Positions 1 through 8,601 of a stretch of DNA of 64,000 nucleotides are shown here, piece by piece (position 1 is the first letter of the stretch; each line of letters opens with the position of its first letter). This DNA is from JBGTLA01 sp041744375 (lineage in GTDB: Bacteria > Actinomycetota > Acidimicrobiia > Spongiisociales > ZC4RG35): positions 1-64,000 of the forward strand of contig JBGTLA010000109.1 of NCBI GenBank assembly GCA_041744375.1. The letters run 5' to 3'. A model generated the notes under the pieces. The model ran no database searches. It was not told where the DNA came from and worked only from the letters and a program-made list of their open reading frames with translations. The translations under genes and the position numbers were made by a program.

Positions 1-643
1 TGGCACCGAACACCGCTAGTTCCCGAGCACCCTGGACGGCGTCGCCCAGCTCGGCTGCTACGTCTCCCGCCATGGTGCGCGCCTGGCCCGAGAGCGCCGC
101 AACCTGGCCCGCCGCCAGCCAGGGAAGGGCCAGCGCGGCCACGAGCGGAAAGGGAACTAGCGCCACCCCGACCACGGGGTCGACCCAGGCGGCAACCCCT
201 ACGCAGGCGAGGATCGGAACGGCCACCGCGCTGACAAGCGGGGCGATGGTGTGGGCGTAGAACGGCTCCACCCGATCGACATCGCCCAACACCCGCGCCA
301 CGAGGTCGCCGGTGCGGTAGTCGTCGAGACCGGCTGGGGCCAACGGGACCAGCCTGCGGTAGGTCTCGGTGCGCAGATCGGCCAACAGGCGGAACGAGAC
401 GGCATGGCCGGTGAACTGCTCCACATACCGGAAGGTGCCCTTGACGAGGGCGAGGACGCCGAGAAGGATCAGCATCGGACCCAGCGGCGACCCCGAACCG
501 ACCCCCACCACCAGCGCCACCGCCACCGCGGGTATGGCCACTCCCAGACCTTGGTTGACGACCCGGCTCACCACCGAGACAGTCATGAGGGGAGCGAGCG
601 GCCGCAGCAGCCGGAGCAGACGGCGGGTGACATCGAGACGCAT
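1..643 (-). CDS. ABC exporter transmembrane domain, CydC-like (partial, runs off left edge)
   Basis: The frame is open from an ATG at 643 to the window edge, giving the first 214 residues of a membrane protein. It has hydrophobic helices near residues 18-45 and 55-70, then the exporter-type region with TGDLVARVLGDVDRVEPFY, which matches the first cytoplasmic loop of CydC/CydD-type type I exporter subunits. Two more helices follow near residues 138-180. The nucleotide-binding domain would lie outside the window. The ATG overlaps the stop codon of the upstream ABC gene (ATGA), so the two are probably translationally coupled halves of one heterodimeric exporter. In E. coli CydDC exports cysteine/glutathione and supports cytochrome bd assembly. 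That substrate is not demonstrated here, and no cydAB genes are visible. Confidence 0.8.
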   Translation of the reverse strand, partial: MRLDVTRRLLRLLRPLAPLMTVSVVSRVVNQGLGVAIPAVAVALVVGVGSGSPLGPMLILLGVLALVKGTFRYVEQFTGHAVSFRLLADLRTETYRRLVPLAPAGLDDYRTGDLVARVLGDVDRVEPFYAHTIAPLVSAVAVPILACVGVAAWVDPVVGVALVPFPLVAALALPWLAAGQVAALSGQARTMAGDVAAELGDAVQGARELAVFGA

Positions 644-2268
644 CAGCTCTCCCCTGTCAACTCGGTGATGGCCTGTTGGGGATCGGCTTCCCTTCGCAGG
701 CGGCCACCGTCGAGGAAGAGCACCCGGTCGACACCGGCGATGGTGGAGCGGCGGTGAGCGATGACGATGACGGTCCTGCTCCGGGTCAAATGGTCGAGGG
801 CACGACGAATTCGTGCCTCGCTCTCGAGATCGACGTTGGAAGTAGGCTCGTCGAGCACGATCACCGGTGCGTCGACCAGCAGAGCACGAGCGATCGCCAG
901 TCGCTGCGCCTCTCCGCCGCTCAGCTGCAGTCCCCTCTCCCCGACCGGGCTTTCAAGTCCGCCGCCCCGCTTCCGGACCAATTCGGCCAGGTCGGCCCCC
1001 TCCAAGGCAGCCCACATCTCGGCGTCGGTAGCTTCGGGGCCCCCCAGACGAAGATTGTCGGCCACCGAGCCGTGGAAGAGGAAGGGACGCTGGGGAACCA
1101 GCACCGGCCTGCCCCCCACAGACACCCTGCCCGAGTCGGGGTGCAGGAGGCCGAGGACGAGATGGGCGATGGTTGACTTGCCGGCCCCGGATGGGCCCAC
1201 CACGGCCACTTTCTGGCCTGCTTCCACCCGGAAGGTGACGTCGTCGACCGCCCGAGCTCCCTCCGGATAGGCGAACTCGACCCGGTCGAACTCCACCACG
1301 CCCGTCTCCGTGCCCGACGGAGCCGAAACAGGCTCCCTCCCCGTGGCCAAGAGCTCTCTTATCTGTCCCGCCGCCGCCCGCCCGATGGCACCCACGTAGA
1401 AGTAACGTCCGATCTGGGACAGCGGCTCGATGAGCATCACTCCCAGGAGCACGATCGCCACCGCCTCGCCCACGGTGATGGCGCCGCCGGACAACCTCCA
1501 ACCGGCCATGGCCGCCGCCGTTCCCACGGTGCCGACGGTGAAGAGGGTGTCGACGGCCAGGAGAGCGAGCTGGTTGACCGCCAGCAGCTTCATCGTCTCG
1601 ACCCGCAGGCGTTCTGCCTCGGTGGCGATCTCGAGGCCGTAGGAATCGGCCCGGTCCAGGGCCTTGAGCGTCCGCAGGCCCTGGATGCCGTCGAGGAAAC
1701 GGGCAGCGAGCTGGTCGGCCGTCTCTCGGTAACGGGCGCTCACGGAGGCGAAACGGCGCTCCAACAGGCGGAGCAGTGCCGGAATGACGGGCAGGATCAC
1801 GACCAGGGCAAGGGCGGTGGGCAGGTCGATGATGGCCACCACCAATCCGAGAAACAGCGGGCTCGACATGCCTCCGATGAGCTGGGGGAAAAAGGTGCCG
1901 GCCAGGCTGCCGACGGCTTCGACCCCTTCAGTCGCCTTGCCCACCACGCTTCCCGTTCGTCGCCACCATGCCCCGGGCGAGACGATGGCCGTGACCACGC
2001 GACGTCTCAGGTCTCGTTCCACGGCGACGGCGGCACCGTTGGCGGCGGGAGGAAGAACGCCGGTCAGCAGCGCCCGCAACCCGAGGAGCACCGCCGCCCA
2101 CACCACCAGGTCGGCGTAAACCTCCCCTGCGGCCAACCGGTCGACGAGCCGACCGATGACGAGGACCGTGCCCGCCCCGAGCAGCACCCGCACCCAGTTC
2201 GCGGTCAGCGACAGTCGAAGGTGCGTGCGTCCAGCGCCATACAGGGAAACTCGGGGCGGGCGTGCCAT
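643..2268 (-). CDS. ABC exporter permease/ATPase fusion, CydD-like
   Basis: A 541-residue half-transporter. About 300 N-terminal residues form an exporter membrane domain, followed by a complete nucleotide-binding domain with Walker A VGPSGAGKST, Q-loop VPQRPFLF, signature LSGGEAQRLAIARALL, Walker B VIVLDEPTS and H-loop IAHRRS. The open frame extends upstream to 2493, but that part is proline/arginine-rich and lies over the neighbouring reductase gene. I therefore start at the ATG at 2268 (MARPPRVSLYG). The next gene overlaps its stop by 4 bp and is a second exporter half, giving a CydDC-like heterodimer in the cytoplasmic membrane. CydD is the best family match. A generic drug or peptide exporter is the main alternative. 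Confidence 0.82.
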   Translation of the reverse strand: MARPPRVSLYGAGRTHLRLSLTANWVRVLLGAGTVLVIGRLVDRLAAGEVYADLVVWAAVLLGLRALLTGVLPPAANGAAVAVERDLRRRVVTAIVSPGAWWRRTGSVVGKATEGVEAVGSLAGTFFPQLIGGMSSPLFLGLVVAIIDLPTALALVVILPVIPALLRLLERRFASVSARYRETADQLAARFLDGIQGLRTLKALDRADSYGLEIATEAERLRVETMKLLAVNQLALLAVDTLFTVGTVGTAAAMAGWRLSGGAITVGEAVAIVLLGVMLIEPLSQIGRYFYVGAIGRAAAGQIRELLATGREPVSAPSGTETGVVEFDRVEFAYPEGARAVDDVTFRVEAGQKVAVVGPSGAGKSTIAHLVLGLLHPDSGRVSVGGRPVLVPQRPFLFHGSVADNLRLGGPEATDAEMWAALEGADLAELVRKRGGGLESPVGERGLQLSGGEAQRLAIARALLVDAPVIVLDEPTSNVDLESEARIRRALDHLTRSRTVIVIAHRRSTIAGVDRVLFLDGGRLRREADPQQAITELTGES

Positions 2269-2288
2269 TACGGTTCCGTCTGTCCTGC

Positions 2289-3350
2289 TCAGTCGGAGGC
2301 AGACCCATAGGGGCGGGAGGTGCGGGTTCCCAGCCGCTTCCACGTGTCGAGACCCGCCTCGACCTCGAGGAAGCCGTGCAGGTAGGTGGGGATCCCCGGC
2401 GCACTCACTTCGGTCAGCTTGCTCATCTCGTCGGCGGTGAGTTCCCACTCCCCGGCCGCCAGGTTGTCGTCGAGCTGGGCGACGGTCCGACAACCGAGAA
2501 GGACCGAACTGACGCCGGGCCGCTGGCGCACCCAGTTGAGGGCGACCTGACTCATCGACGTGTCACGTTCCGAAGCCGTCTCCTCGACGACGGACAGCAC
2601 CTCCCACGTTCGCGGCGTGTTGCGTATGTCATATGCCTCCACACCCCGGTTGGGATCTTCTCCGAGGCGGGTGGCTCCGGTGGGGCGGCTCGAGCTGGAG
2701 TACTTCCCGGTCAGCCAGCCCCCTCCCAGTGGCGACCAGGGGAGCATCCCGATACCCCGTTCGAGACACAGCGGCATCGAGTCGAGCTCGATGTCACGCG
2801 TCAGCAGGTTGTATTGCGGTTGCAGAGAGACGATGGGTGCCGACTCGGCCCGCTCTGTCGCGAGTACCGCCCGTTCCAGCTGCCAGGCGAGGAAATTGGA
2901 GACCCCGATGTGTCGGACCTTTCCCGCCTGCACGAACCCGTCGAGGGTTGCCATCGTCTCGGGTACGGGTGCCGCTGGGTCCCAGGCATGGATCTGATAG
3001 AGGTCGATGGTCTCGATTCCGAGCCGTCGCAGGCTGGCCTCTAGAGCCCGTTCCAAGTAGGCACGTCCTGCCCCCCGATCGGCCGGGTCGTCGCTCATGG
3101 GAAAACGTGCCTTGGTGGCGATCAGTGGCCGGTCCCTCTGGCTCCTGCGAGCCAGCCATCGCCCGATGATCTGTTCGGAGGCGCCGTGCGAATAGACGTC
3201 GGCGGTATCCACCAGCGTCCCGCCCGTCTCGACGAAGCGGTCGAGGATGGCGTGGGATTCTGCCTCGTCCGACTCGGCGCCGAACGTCATCGTTCCCAGC
3301 CCGAACACAGAGACGGTGAGATCCGACGGTCCCAGGGATCGTTGTTCCAT
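2289..3350 (-). CDS. Aldo/keto reductase
   Basis: A 353-residue NADP(H)-dependent aldo/keto reductase of the (alpha/beta)8 barrel family, full length. The catalytic tetrad is recognisable: Asp48 and Tyr53 in DTADVY, a Lys in IATKARF (about residue 80) and a His in LYQIHAWD (about 119). The C-terminal GVSSVLLGCRTVAQLDDN segment is the cofactor-phosphate-binding region of the family. It probably reduces an aldehyde or ketone in the cytoplasm; the substrate is unknown. It sits just upstream of the ABC exporter (20-nt gap) and may be cotranscribed. It diverges from the flavoenzyme gene starting at 3461, with about 110 bp of shared promoter region. Confidence 0.9.
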   Translation of the reverse strand: MEQRSLGPSDLTVSVFGLGTMTFGAESDEAESHAILDRFVETGGTLVDTADVYSHGASEQIIGRWLARRSQRDRPLIATKARFPMSDDPADRGAGRAYLERALEASLRRLGIETIDLYQIHAWDPAAPVPETMATLDGFVQAGKVRHIGVSNFLAWQLERAVLATERAESAPIVSLQPQYNLLTRDIELDSMPLCLERGIGMLPWSPLGGGWLTGKYSSSSRPTGATRLGEDPNRGVEAYDIRNTPRTWEVLSVVEETASERDTSMSQVALNWVRQRPGVSSVLLGCRTVAQLDDNLAAGEWELTADEMSKLTEVSAPGIPTYLHGFLEVEAGLDTWKRLGTRTSRPYGSASD

Positions 3351-3460
3351 CTGTTCGACTCTAGGTGGCTGGTGTTGTTGGCGGTGTGAGTGGCATGGCC
3401 GAAGCGCGCTCCGTCGCCTCTAGAGTGCCCCCGGAAGGCGAGTACCGAAGGAGTTAGGCG

Positions 3461-4774
3461 ATGAGTGACCGGCTGAACTATGACGCGATCATCATCGGTG
3501 CCGGCGTGATCGGATCCAACCTCGGATTCGAGATGGCCAAGGTCGGCTACCGGACCCTCAACATCGACAAACTCCCCACCTCCGGGTACGGCTCGACCGC
3601 CAACTCCTGTGCCATCGTCCGAGTCCACTATTCGACCTGGGCCGGGGTGGCCATGGCCTACGAGGGTTTCTTCTATTGGAAGGACTGGCCCAACTACCTC
3701 GAAGTCGAAGACGAGCGGGGGCTGGCGGAATTCATCGAGACCGGTGGCATCTACGTGGGCGACGACTCTCGCTACACCGACAAAGTGCTGCCTCTCTTCG
3801 ACCAAATCGGCATCCCCTACGAGGTGTGGGACGTGGACACGCTCACCTCCAAGGTCCCCGACATCGACACGGGGCGCCACGCTCCACCCAAACGTGCCGA
3901 CGACGAGGCCTTTTGGGACGAGCCACACAGCCAGATCACGAGTGCCGTATACGTGCCGGCCACCGGTTATGTGAGTGACCCCCAACTCGCCTCACACAAC
4001 CTGCAGCGGGCGGCCGAGGCCAAGGGCGCCGAGTTCATGTTCAACGCCGAGGTCACCGAGATCCGGTCTCGCCACGGCCGGGTGGTGGGTGTGACCCTCG
4101 CAGACGGAACCCTCATCGACGCTCCGATCGTTGTCAACGTCGCCGGGCCACACTCTTTCATCATCAATCAGATGGCGGGGGTGGCCGACTCGATGGCGAT
4201 CAAGACGAGGGCCCTGCGCCATGAGGTCCACCACGTTCCGGTCCCTGAGGGCATGACGTACACCAAAGACGGCTTCATCGTCGGCGACGACGACATCGGC
4301 ACGTATCTCCGTCCCGAGGTCGGCAACAATATCCTGCTCGGCAGCCAGGACCCAGAATGCGACCCCCAGGTATGGGTGCCCAACCCCGACGAGTACGACC
4401 GCCAGATCACCGAAGATCAGTGGCGCACACAGGTGCTGAGACTGGCCCGACGACTCCCCAAGCTGGGTGTGCCCCACGAGAAGAAGGGAGTCGTCGACCT
4501 CTACGACGTGAGCGACGACTGGATCCCCATATACGACAAGACCGACCTCGGGGGTTTCTACGTCGCCATCGGTTCCAGCGGAAACCAGTTCAAGAATGCT
4601 TCGGTGGCCGCCTACTGCATGACCCAACTCATCCAGAGAGTGGAGGGCGGTCACGACCACGACTCAGACCCCGTGACTGTCGAGATGGTCCACACCGGCC
4701 TCCACCTCGACATGAGTGCCTTCGGTCGCAACCGCGAGATCAACCAAGACTCCTCCTTCAGCGTCCTCGGCTGA
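3461..4774 (+). CDS. FAD-dependent oxidoreductase, DAO / sarcosine-oxidase-like family
   Basis: A 437-residue flavoprotein opening with the dinucleotide-binding motif IIGAGVIGSNLGFEMA and a conserved acidic turn (NIDKLP) that binds the FAD ribose. The C-terminal GGFYVAIGSSGNQFKNAS is the second FAD contact of the D-amino-acid oxidase / glycine oxidase / dimethylglycine dehydrogenase superfamily. It probably oxidises a secondary or tertiary amine or an amino acid; the substrate cannot be read from sequence. A strong ribosome-binding site AAGGAG (3448-3453) precedes the ATG by 7 nt and fixes the start. No signal peptide or membrane helix is seen, so it should be cytoplasmic. Confidence 0.85.
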   Translation: MSDRLNYDAIIIGAGVIGSNLGFEMAKVGYRTLNIDKLPTSGYGSTANSCAIVRVHYSTWAGVAMAYEGFFYWKDWPNYLEVEDERGLAEFIETGGIYVGDDSRYTDKVLPLFDQIGIPYEVWDVDTLTSKVPDIDTGRHAPPKRADDEAFWDEPHSQITSAVYVPATGYVSDPQLASHNLQRAAEAKGAEFMFNAEVTEIRSRHGRVVGVTLADGTLIDAPIVVNVAGPHSFIINQMAGVADSMAIKTRALRHEVHHVPVPEGMTYTKDGFIVGDDDIGTYLRPEVGNNILLGSQDPECDPQVWVPNPDEYDRQITEDQWRTQVLRLARRLPKLGVPHEKKGVVDLYDVSDDWIPIYDKTDLGGFYVAIGSSGNQFKNASVAAYCMTQLIQRVEGGHDHDSDPVTVEMVHTGLHLDMSAFGRNREINQDSSFSVLG

Positions 4775-4870
4775 GAGGCATTCGGTGGATGTGAGCGACA
4801 GGCCCGTTGTTGTCGAAGGGGAGAAGCGGAAGAACCCGTATCCTGGCACGGAGATCTCGAAGGGAATGTG

Positions 4871-5353
4871 ATGAGAGCATTGGTGACGGTTGCGTCGAAA
4901 CACGGCGCCACGGCCGAGATCGGTGACGCCATCGCCCGAGAGTTGGAGGCGGCCGGTCACAACGTGACGAGCACGCTTCCTCAAGATGTGGCCGACGTGA
5001 CCGCCTTCGGCGGTGTCATCATCGGCAGTGCCGTGTATGCGGGACGATGGCAGAAAACGGCTCGGGAACTGGTGGACCGGGTCGGGTCGGACCTGGCCGG
5101 CCGAGCGGTCTGGCTGTTCTCGAGCGGCCCGGTGGGCGACCCGCCCAAACCCGACGCCGAACCCGTCGACGTGGCCGCCATCGTCGAGTCCACAGCCGCC
5201 CTCGGACATCGCCTCTTCGCCGGCCGCTTGGACCCCGCCCTCCTCAACTTCGGCGAGCGCGCCATCGTTACTGCCCTGCGGGCGCCGGCGGGCGACTTCC
5301 GCGACTGGGACGAGATCCGAGCGTGGGCACGCGAAATAGCGGCGCACGCGTGA
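4871..5353 (+). CDS. Flavodoxin-domain protein (HemG-like)
   Basis: A 160-residue protein. The N-terminal VTVASKHGATAEIGDAIA is a flavodoxin FMN-phosphate loop, and GVIIGSAVYAGRWQKTAREL plus LFSSGPVG match the flavin loops of the flavodoxin_5 family, which includes menaquinone-dependent protoporphyrinogen oxidase HemG. A GTG at 4868 directly before the ATG at 4871 is an alternative start; the AGGGA at 4861-4865 could serve either. No other heme gene is nearby, so a general electron-transfer or quinone-reductase role is equally possible. It ends just before a GC-rich hairpin that probably terminates it. Confidence 0.8.
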   Translation: MRALVTVASKHGATAEIGDAIARELEAAGHNVTSTLPQDVADVTAFGGVIIGSAVYAGRWQKTARELVDRVGSDLAGRAVWLFSSGPVGDPPKPDAEPVDVAAIVESTAALGHRLFAGRLDPALLNFGERAIVTALRAPAGDFRDWDEIRAWAREIAAHA

Positions 5354-5355
5354 AA

Positions 5356-5378
5356 GGGCCGGGAGTCGATCCCGGCCC
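5356..5378. terminator. GC-rich hairpin between convergent genes
   Basis: A perfect 9-bp inverted repeat, GGGCCGGGA and TCCCGGCCC, with a 5-nt loop, begins 2 nt after the stop codon of the flavodoxin gene and lies 16 bp beyond the stop of the convergent small membrane-protein gene. There is no U-tract, as is common in actinobacterial terminators, so bidirectional termination is inferred from position and stability only. Confidence 0.6.
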
Positions 5379-5394
5379 CACACGCATCAGGCGA

Positions 5395-5736
5395 TCAGAG
5401 CATCCAGATGAGGACCATCACCAGGGCGACCGTCGCCATGAGAGCGGTTACCGCCCAGACGGTCCGGGTCACCGCGATGTCGTTCCACCGCGACTCGCCT
5501 CCGAGGGCTCGACGGGCAGCGAGACCGAACGCTGCTGCCATCATCAGGCCTCCACCCGTGAACATGCCCAGGTACCAACCCGGGACCAATCCACCGAGGA
5601 ACCAATTGGTGGGAACTGCGTACATCCATGCTCCAACCACGATGGCGGCCAGACCGAACCACCCCGCCACCTTCTCGGTGAGGTTGAACCCTGCGCGGGG
5701 CTGGACGACTTCCGTCGTGGGACGTTCTTGCAGCAT
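5395..5736 (-). CDS. Small three-helix membrane protein, unknown function
   Basis: A 113-residue protein (115 if the GTG at 5742 is used) with three predicted membrane segments: WFGLAAIVVGAWMYAV, a glycine/methionine-rich one near VPGWYLGMFTGGGLMMAAAF, and a C-terminal one ending VALVMVLIWML. A GGAGAGGAGG ribosome-binding site lies 11 nt before the ATG and 5 nt before the GTG, so either start is possible. I do not recognise a family. It is divergent from the heliorhodopsin gene (about 135 bp between starts), so the two may share a regulatory region. That is the only functional hint. Confidence 0.65.
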   Translation of the reverse strand: MLQERPTTEVVQPRAGFNLTEKVAGWFGLAAIVVGAWMYAVPTNWFLGGLVPGWYLGMFTGGGLMMAAAFGLAARRALGGESRWNDIAVTRTVWAVTALMATVALVMVLIWML

Positions 5737-5852
5737 CGTCACAACGACCTCCTCTCCGGACGGCACCTATCGGGCCATCCTGTTTCATCCTGAGTGAGCC
5801 GGCGTCGAGCCGCCAGAGGAGAAAGACCCAACCCCCGCCTGACTCGCATTTT

Positions 5853-5864
5853 GCACTAAAGTGC
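5853..5864 (+). promoter_or_regulatory. Inverted repeat and -10-like box before the heliorhodopsin
   Basis: GCACT-AA-AGTGC is a perfect 5-bp inverted repeat 7 nt before the heliorhodopsin ATG. It contains TAAAGT (5857-5862), which fits the actinobacterial -10 consensus TANNNT and would place the transcript start within a few bases of the ATG at 5872. No Shine-Dalgarno sequence is present, which agrees with a leaderless or near-leaderless mRNA. No convincing -35 box is seen. Confidence 0.4.
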
Positions 5865-5871
5865 CTGCCAC

Positions 5872-6633
5872 ATGAGCACCCCGACAGCTACCCGTTCGCT
5901 CGGCAGGCTTCGCCTCTACAACGTCGTCATGGGTCTGCTCCATGCGGCCCAAGGCTTGGCCGTCTTGGCCCTGGCCAGCTCCTTTACCTTGCCGGTGGTG
6001 GCCACCTACCTGCAAGGCCCGCCCGGCTCACCGGCCGATAACCCGACCGTACTGGCCAACCTCTCGGTGGCCTGGGGAGTTGCCGTGTTCTTGTTCCTCT
6101 CGGCATCGTTCCACCTGCTCATCTCCAGCCCGTGGTTTTTCGACCACTACGCCGGCGGCCTCACCCAGGGACGCAACTATTTCCGATGGGTGGAGTATTC
6201 GCTTTCGTCTTCGGCCATGATCGTGCTCATCGCCATGCTCACGGGGATCAGCGACGTCGCCGCACTGGTGGCCCTCTTCGGCGTCAACACCGCCATGATC
6301 TTCTTCGGCGCCGTACAGGAGAAATACGAGCAGCCCGGTGGCTCGCTGCTTCCGTTCTGGCTGGGCTGCATCGCCGGCGCCGTGCCCTGGGTGGCAATCG
6401 GCTTCTATCTGTTCTCCCCCGGTAGTAGCGTCCAACCACCCGGGTTCGTGTACGCAATCTTCTTCTCGCTGTTCATCTTCTTCAACGTGTTCGCCGTCAA
6501 CATGTGGCTCCAGTACCGGCGCATCGGCCGGTGGAGCAACTACCTGTTCGGTGAATCGGCGTACATCCTTCTCAGCTTGGTGGCCAAGTCGGCGCTGGCT
6601 TGGCAGGTGTTCGCAGGCACGCTGGCCGTGTGA
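5872..6633 (+). CDS. Heliorhodopsin
   Basis: A 253-residue seven-helix protein with heliorhodopsin signatures rather than those of type 1 rhodopsins. The retinal Schiff-base lysine is Lys239 in SLVAKSALAWQVFAGT (helix 7). The counterion glutamate is Glu108 in FRWVEYSLSSS (helix 3). His24 and His81 correspond to the two conserved histidines of characterised members, and FGVNTAMIFFGAVQEKYEQ is the usual helix 4/5 region. Length is typical. Heliorhodopsins bind retinal, sit inverted in the membrane (N-terminus inside), have long photocycles, and most show no ion transport; a sensory or regulatory role is generally assumed. No retinal-forming blh or crtEBIY cluster is in the window. Transcription probably starts at or next to the ATG. 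It converges with GAPDH (18-bp gap). Confidence 0.96.
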   Translation: MSTPTATRSLGRLRLYNVVMGLLHAAQGLAVLALASSFTLPVVATYLQGPPGSPADNPTVLANLSVAWGVAVFLFLSASFHLLISSPWFFDHYAGGLTQGRNYFRWVEYSLSSSAMIVLIAMLTGISDVAALVALFGVNTAMIFFGAVQEKYEQPGGSLLPFWLGCIAGAVPWVAIGFYLFSPGSSVQPPGFVYAIFFSLFIFFNVFAVNMWLQYRRIGRWSNYLFGESAYILLSLVAKSALAWQVFAGTLAV

Positions 6634-6651
6634 GCAGCCCCTCAGTGAGCG

Positions 6652-7656
6652 TCACCGACCCCCGACGAGGGCGGCGGTGTCGACGAGCCGGGCGGAATAT
6701 CCCCACTCGTTGTCGTACCAGCTCACGACCTTCACGACCCGGTCCCGCAGCACCATGGTCGATTCGGCGTCGACGATCGACGAGTGCGGGTCGCCGATGA
6801 TGTCACGCGAGACGAGGGCCTCGTCTGTCACCCGCAGTACTCCTCGCATCGGCCCGTCGGCGGCTGCCCGCAGGGCATCGTTTACGTCATGGGTGGTGAC
6901 GTCGGCGTTCAGCTGGGCGACGATGTCGCATACCGAGCCGTCCTCCACGGGAACCCGAAACGCCATGCCGTCCATGCGACCGGCCAACTCGGGTATGACC
7001 AACCCGGTGGCCTTGGCGGCTCCGGTGGTGGTGGGCACGATCGACAGCGCCGCCGCTCTCCCCCGCCGCCTCTTGCGCATGGGGGTGTCCATGAGAGCCT
7101 GGCTAGAGGTGTAGGCGTGAATGGTGGTGACCATGACGTGCTCGATCCCGAAGCTGTCGTTGAGCACCTTGGCCACAGGCGCCAGGCAATTGGTGGTACA
7201 TGACGCGTTCGAGATCATCACATGCTCATCGACGTCGAAGGCGTCCTGGTTGACGCCGAACACGACGGTGACGTCCACATCGTCCGATGGAGCCGAGATG
7301 ATGACCTTTTCGGCACCTGCCGCCAGATGCCCACCTGCCTCGGCCCGGCCGCGGAACGCCCCGGTGCACTCGATGACCACTTCAGCTCCCAGCTCCCCCC
7401 AGGGGATATCTGCCGGTGACCGCTCCGACGAGAATGCCACCTTCAGATCGTCGACGATGATGGTCGACGAGTCGTTGGACACCTTGCGGGGGTACCAACC
7501 GTGCACCGAGTCGTACTTCAGGAGATAGGCCAGGTCCCCGATATCGCTGAGGTCGTTGACCCCGACGACCTCGAAGCGGTCGTCGGCGAGAAACTGCTTG
7601 AAGACACATCGACCGATGCGTCCGAAACCGTTGATTCCGATCTTGAGTGGTGCCAT
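6652..7656 (-). CDS. gap: Glyceraldehyde-3-phosphate dehydrogenase, type I
   Basis: A 334-residue, full-length enzyme that oxidises glyceraldehyde 3-phosphate with NAD+ and phosphate in glycolysis. Visible are the Rossmann motif GINGFGRIGR, the acidic residue in VNDLSD after beta-2 that favours NAD, the active-site Cys in SNASCTTNC, the catalytic His in TTIHAYT and the phosphate-binding PTTTGAAKA. It is isolated here and not next to pgk or tpi as in many actinobacteria, so it may be a second copy (inference). It converges with the heliorhodopsin gene. Confidence 0.97.
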   Translation of the reverse strand: MAPLKIGINGFGRIGRCVFKQFLADDRFEVVGVNDLSDIGDLAYLLKYDSVHGWYPRKVSNDSSTIIVDDLKVAFSSERSPADIPWGELGAEVVIECTGAFRGRAEAGGHLAAGAEKVIISAPSDDVDVTVVFGVNQDAFDVDEHVMISNASCTTNCLAPVAKVLNDSFGIEHVMVTTIHAYTSSQALMDTPMRKRRRGRAAALSIVPTTTGAAKATGLVIPELAGRMDGMAFRVPVEDGSVCDIVAQLNADVTTHDVNDALRAAADGPMRGVLRVTDEALVSRDIIGDPHSSIVDAESTMVLRDRVVKVVSWYDNEWGYSARLVDTAALVGGR

Positions 7657-7683
7657 GGACCTCCTCTGGTCTTAGATACCAAC

Positions 7684-8373
7684 CTACCCCACCGTCCGGT
7701 TCAACCAGAAGGCACCGCTCACCAGGCTCTGCCGCTCCAGCAAAGCGAAGACAACGGCGAACATCACGGCCAGAGCGGCGATGAGGCCGAGCATCACACC
7801 GATCAGATAGGCTGAATCGCCGCCGAAATCGACCAGACCGATCGGCGACACGTTGAGACCCAAGAAGAGCACGAGGACCGCCACCGTCGCCAAGATCGGT
7901 CCGAGATCGGACCATCCCCGACCGAACAACCGAGTCAGCACCGCCGCGGCCGCCCCCGTGAAGACCAGGGTCATCGGCAGCGCCTTCACGATGAGGTCGT
8001 CGACCGGTCCGCCCACCGCCACAATGGCCTCCATCGAGGTCACGGGTTCGAAGACCAACACTGACACCAATCCGAGGAGCCCGAACATAGCCATGAAGGC
8101 GAGGTTGTATCGCCACCAGGCCGCCAGGGACGGCTCCGCGAAGAGTCGGCGAAAGGTCACGGCGAGGCCGAACCCGCAGAGAGCCCCAGCAACCATCATC
8201 ACCACGAGCATGTCCCAAATGTCGCTTATGAAGATGTCGTGGATGATGGTGAAGCCGACCGTCGCCGCCACGCCGGCAACGACACCCGAACGGCCATAGC
8301 CGGCGACTTCGGCTCGGCTGTCGGGCGGGCTCACGACTCCGCCCTCGCCGGGTCCCGAGTCGTCACCAACCAT
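7684..8373 (-). CDS. Polytopic membrane protein, unknown function
   Basis: A 229-residue protein with about six predicted membrane helices, including VVAGVAATVGFTIIHDIF, MLVVMMVAGALCGFGLAV, MAMFGLLGLVSVLVF, LPMTLVFTGAAAAVL, LATVAVLVLFLGLNV and VMLGLIAALAVMFAVVFALL. I recognise no family. The ATG at 8373 has a weak ribosome-binding site; a GTG at 8334 (VSPPDSRAEV), preceded by GGCGGAG, is a plausible alternative that shortens the protein by 13 residues. It lies upstream of GAPDH on the same strand with a 27-nt gap, and may be cotranscribed with it. Confidence 0.7.
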   Translation of the reverse strand: MVGDDSGPGEGGVVSPPDSRAEVAGYGRSGVVAGVAATVGFTIIHDIFISDIWDMLVVMMVAGALCGFGLAVTFRRLFAEPSLAAWWRYNLAFMAMFGLLGLVSVLVFEPVTSMEAIVAVGGPVDDLIVKALPMTLVFTGAAAAVLTRLFGRGWSDLGPILATVAVLVLFLGLNVSPIGLVDFGGDSAYLIGVMLGLIAALAVMFAVVFALLERQSLVSGAFWLNRTVG

Positions 8374-8601
8374 CCCCCAACCAGCCCGATCCCGAAGAAA
8401 TGTCTGACCAAAGCAGTTGTCCGCCCCGCCACCACTCTCGCTCCTCTCGCTCGACCTGGTGGGAACCTACGCCTCCGACGTCCGGTGGACAACGGTGCTG
8501 GCTGGAGTTCAGGGGTGGGGCCTGTCTGAGATTCCTCGACGTTTTCGGTCGACGTTTGGCCGCCGGACAGAACCATCCACTAGGTTGAGTGCCAGAGCCA
8601 C

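Noticed and set aside
5872..6633. Heliorhodopsin gene as a proteorhodopsin- or xanthorhodopsin-type proton pump
   Set aside because: The helix 3 DTE/DTD-type pump motif is absent, and the Lys and Glu contexts are those of heliorhodopsins.
8331..8576. An 81-residue minus-strand open frame between the membrane-protein and CBS genes
   Set aside because: It overlaps the start of the membrane-protein gene, is Arg/Pro-rich, and has no domain or convincing start signal.
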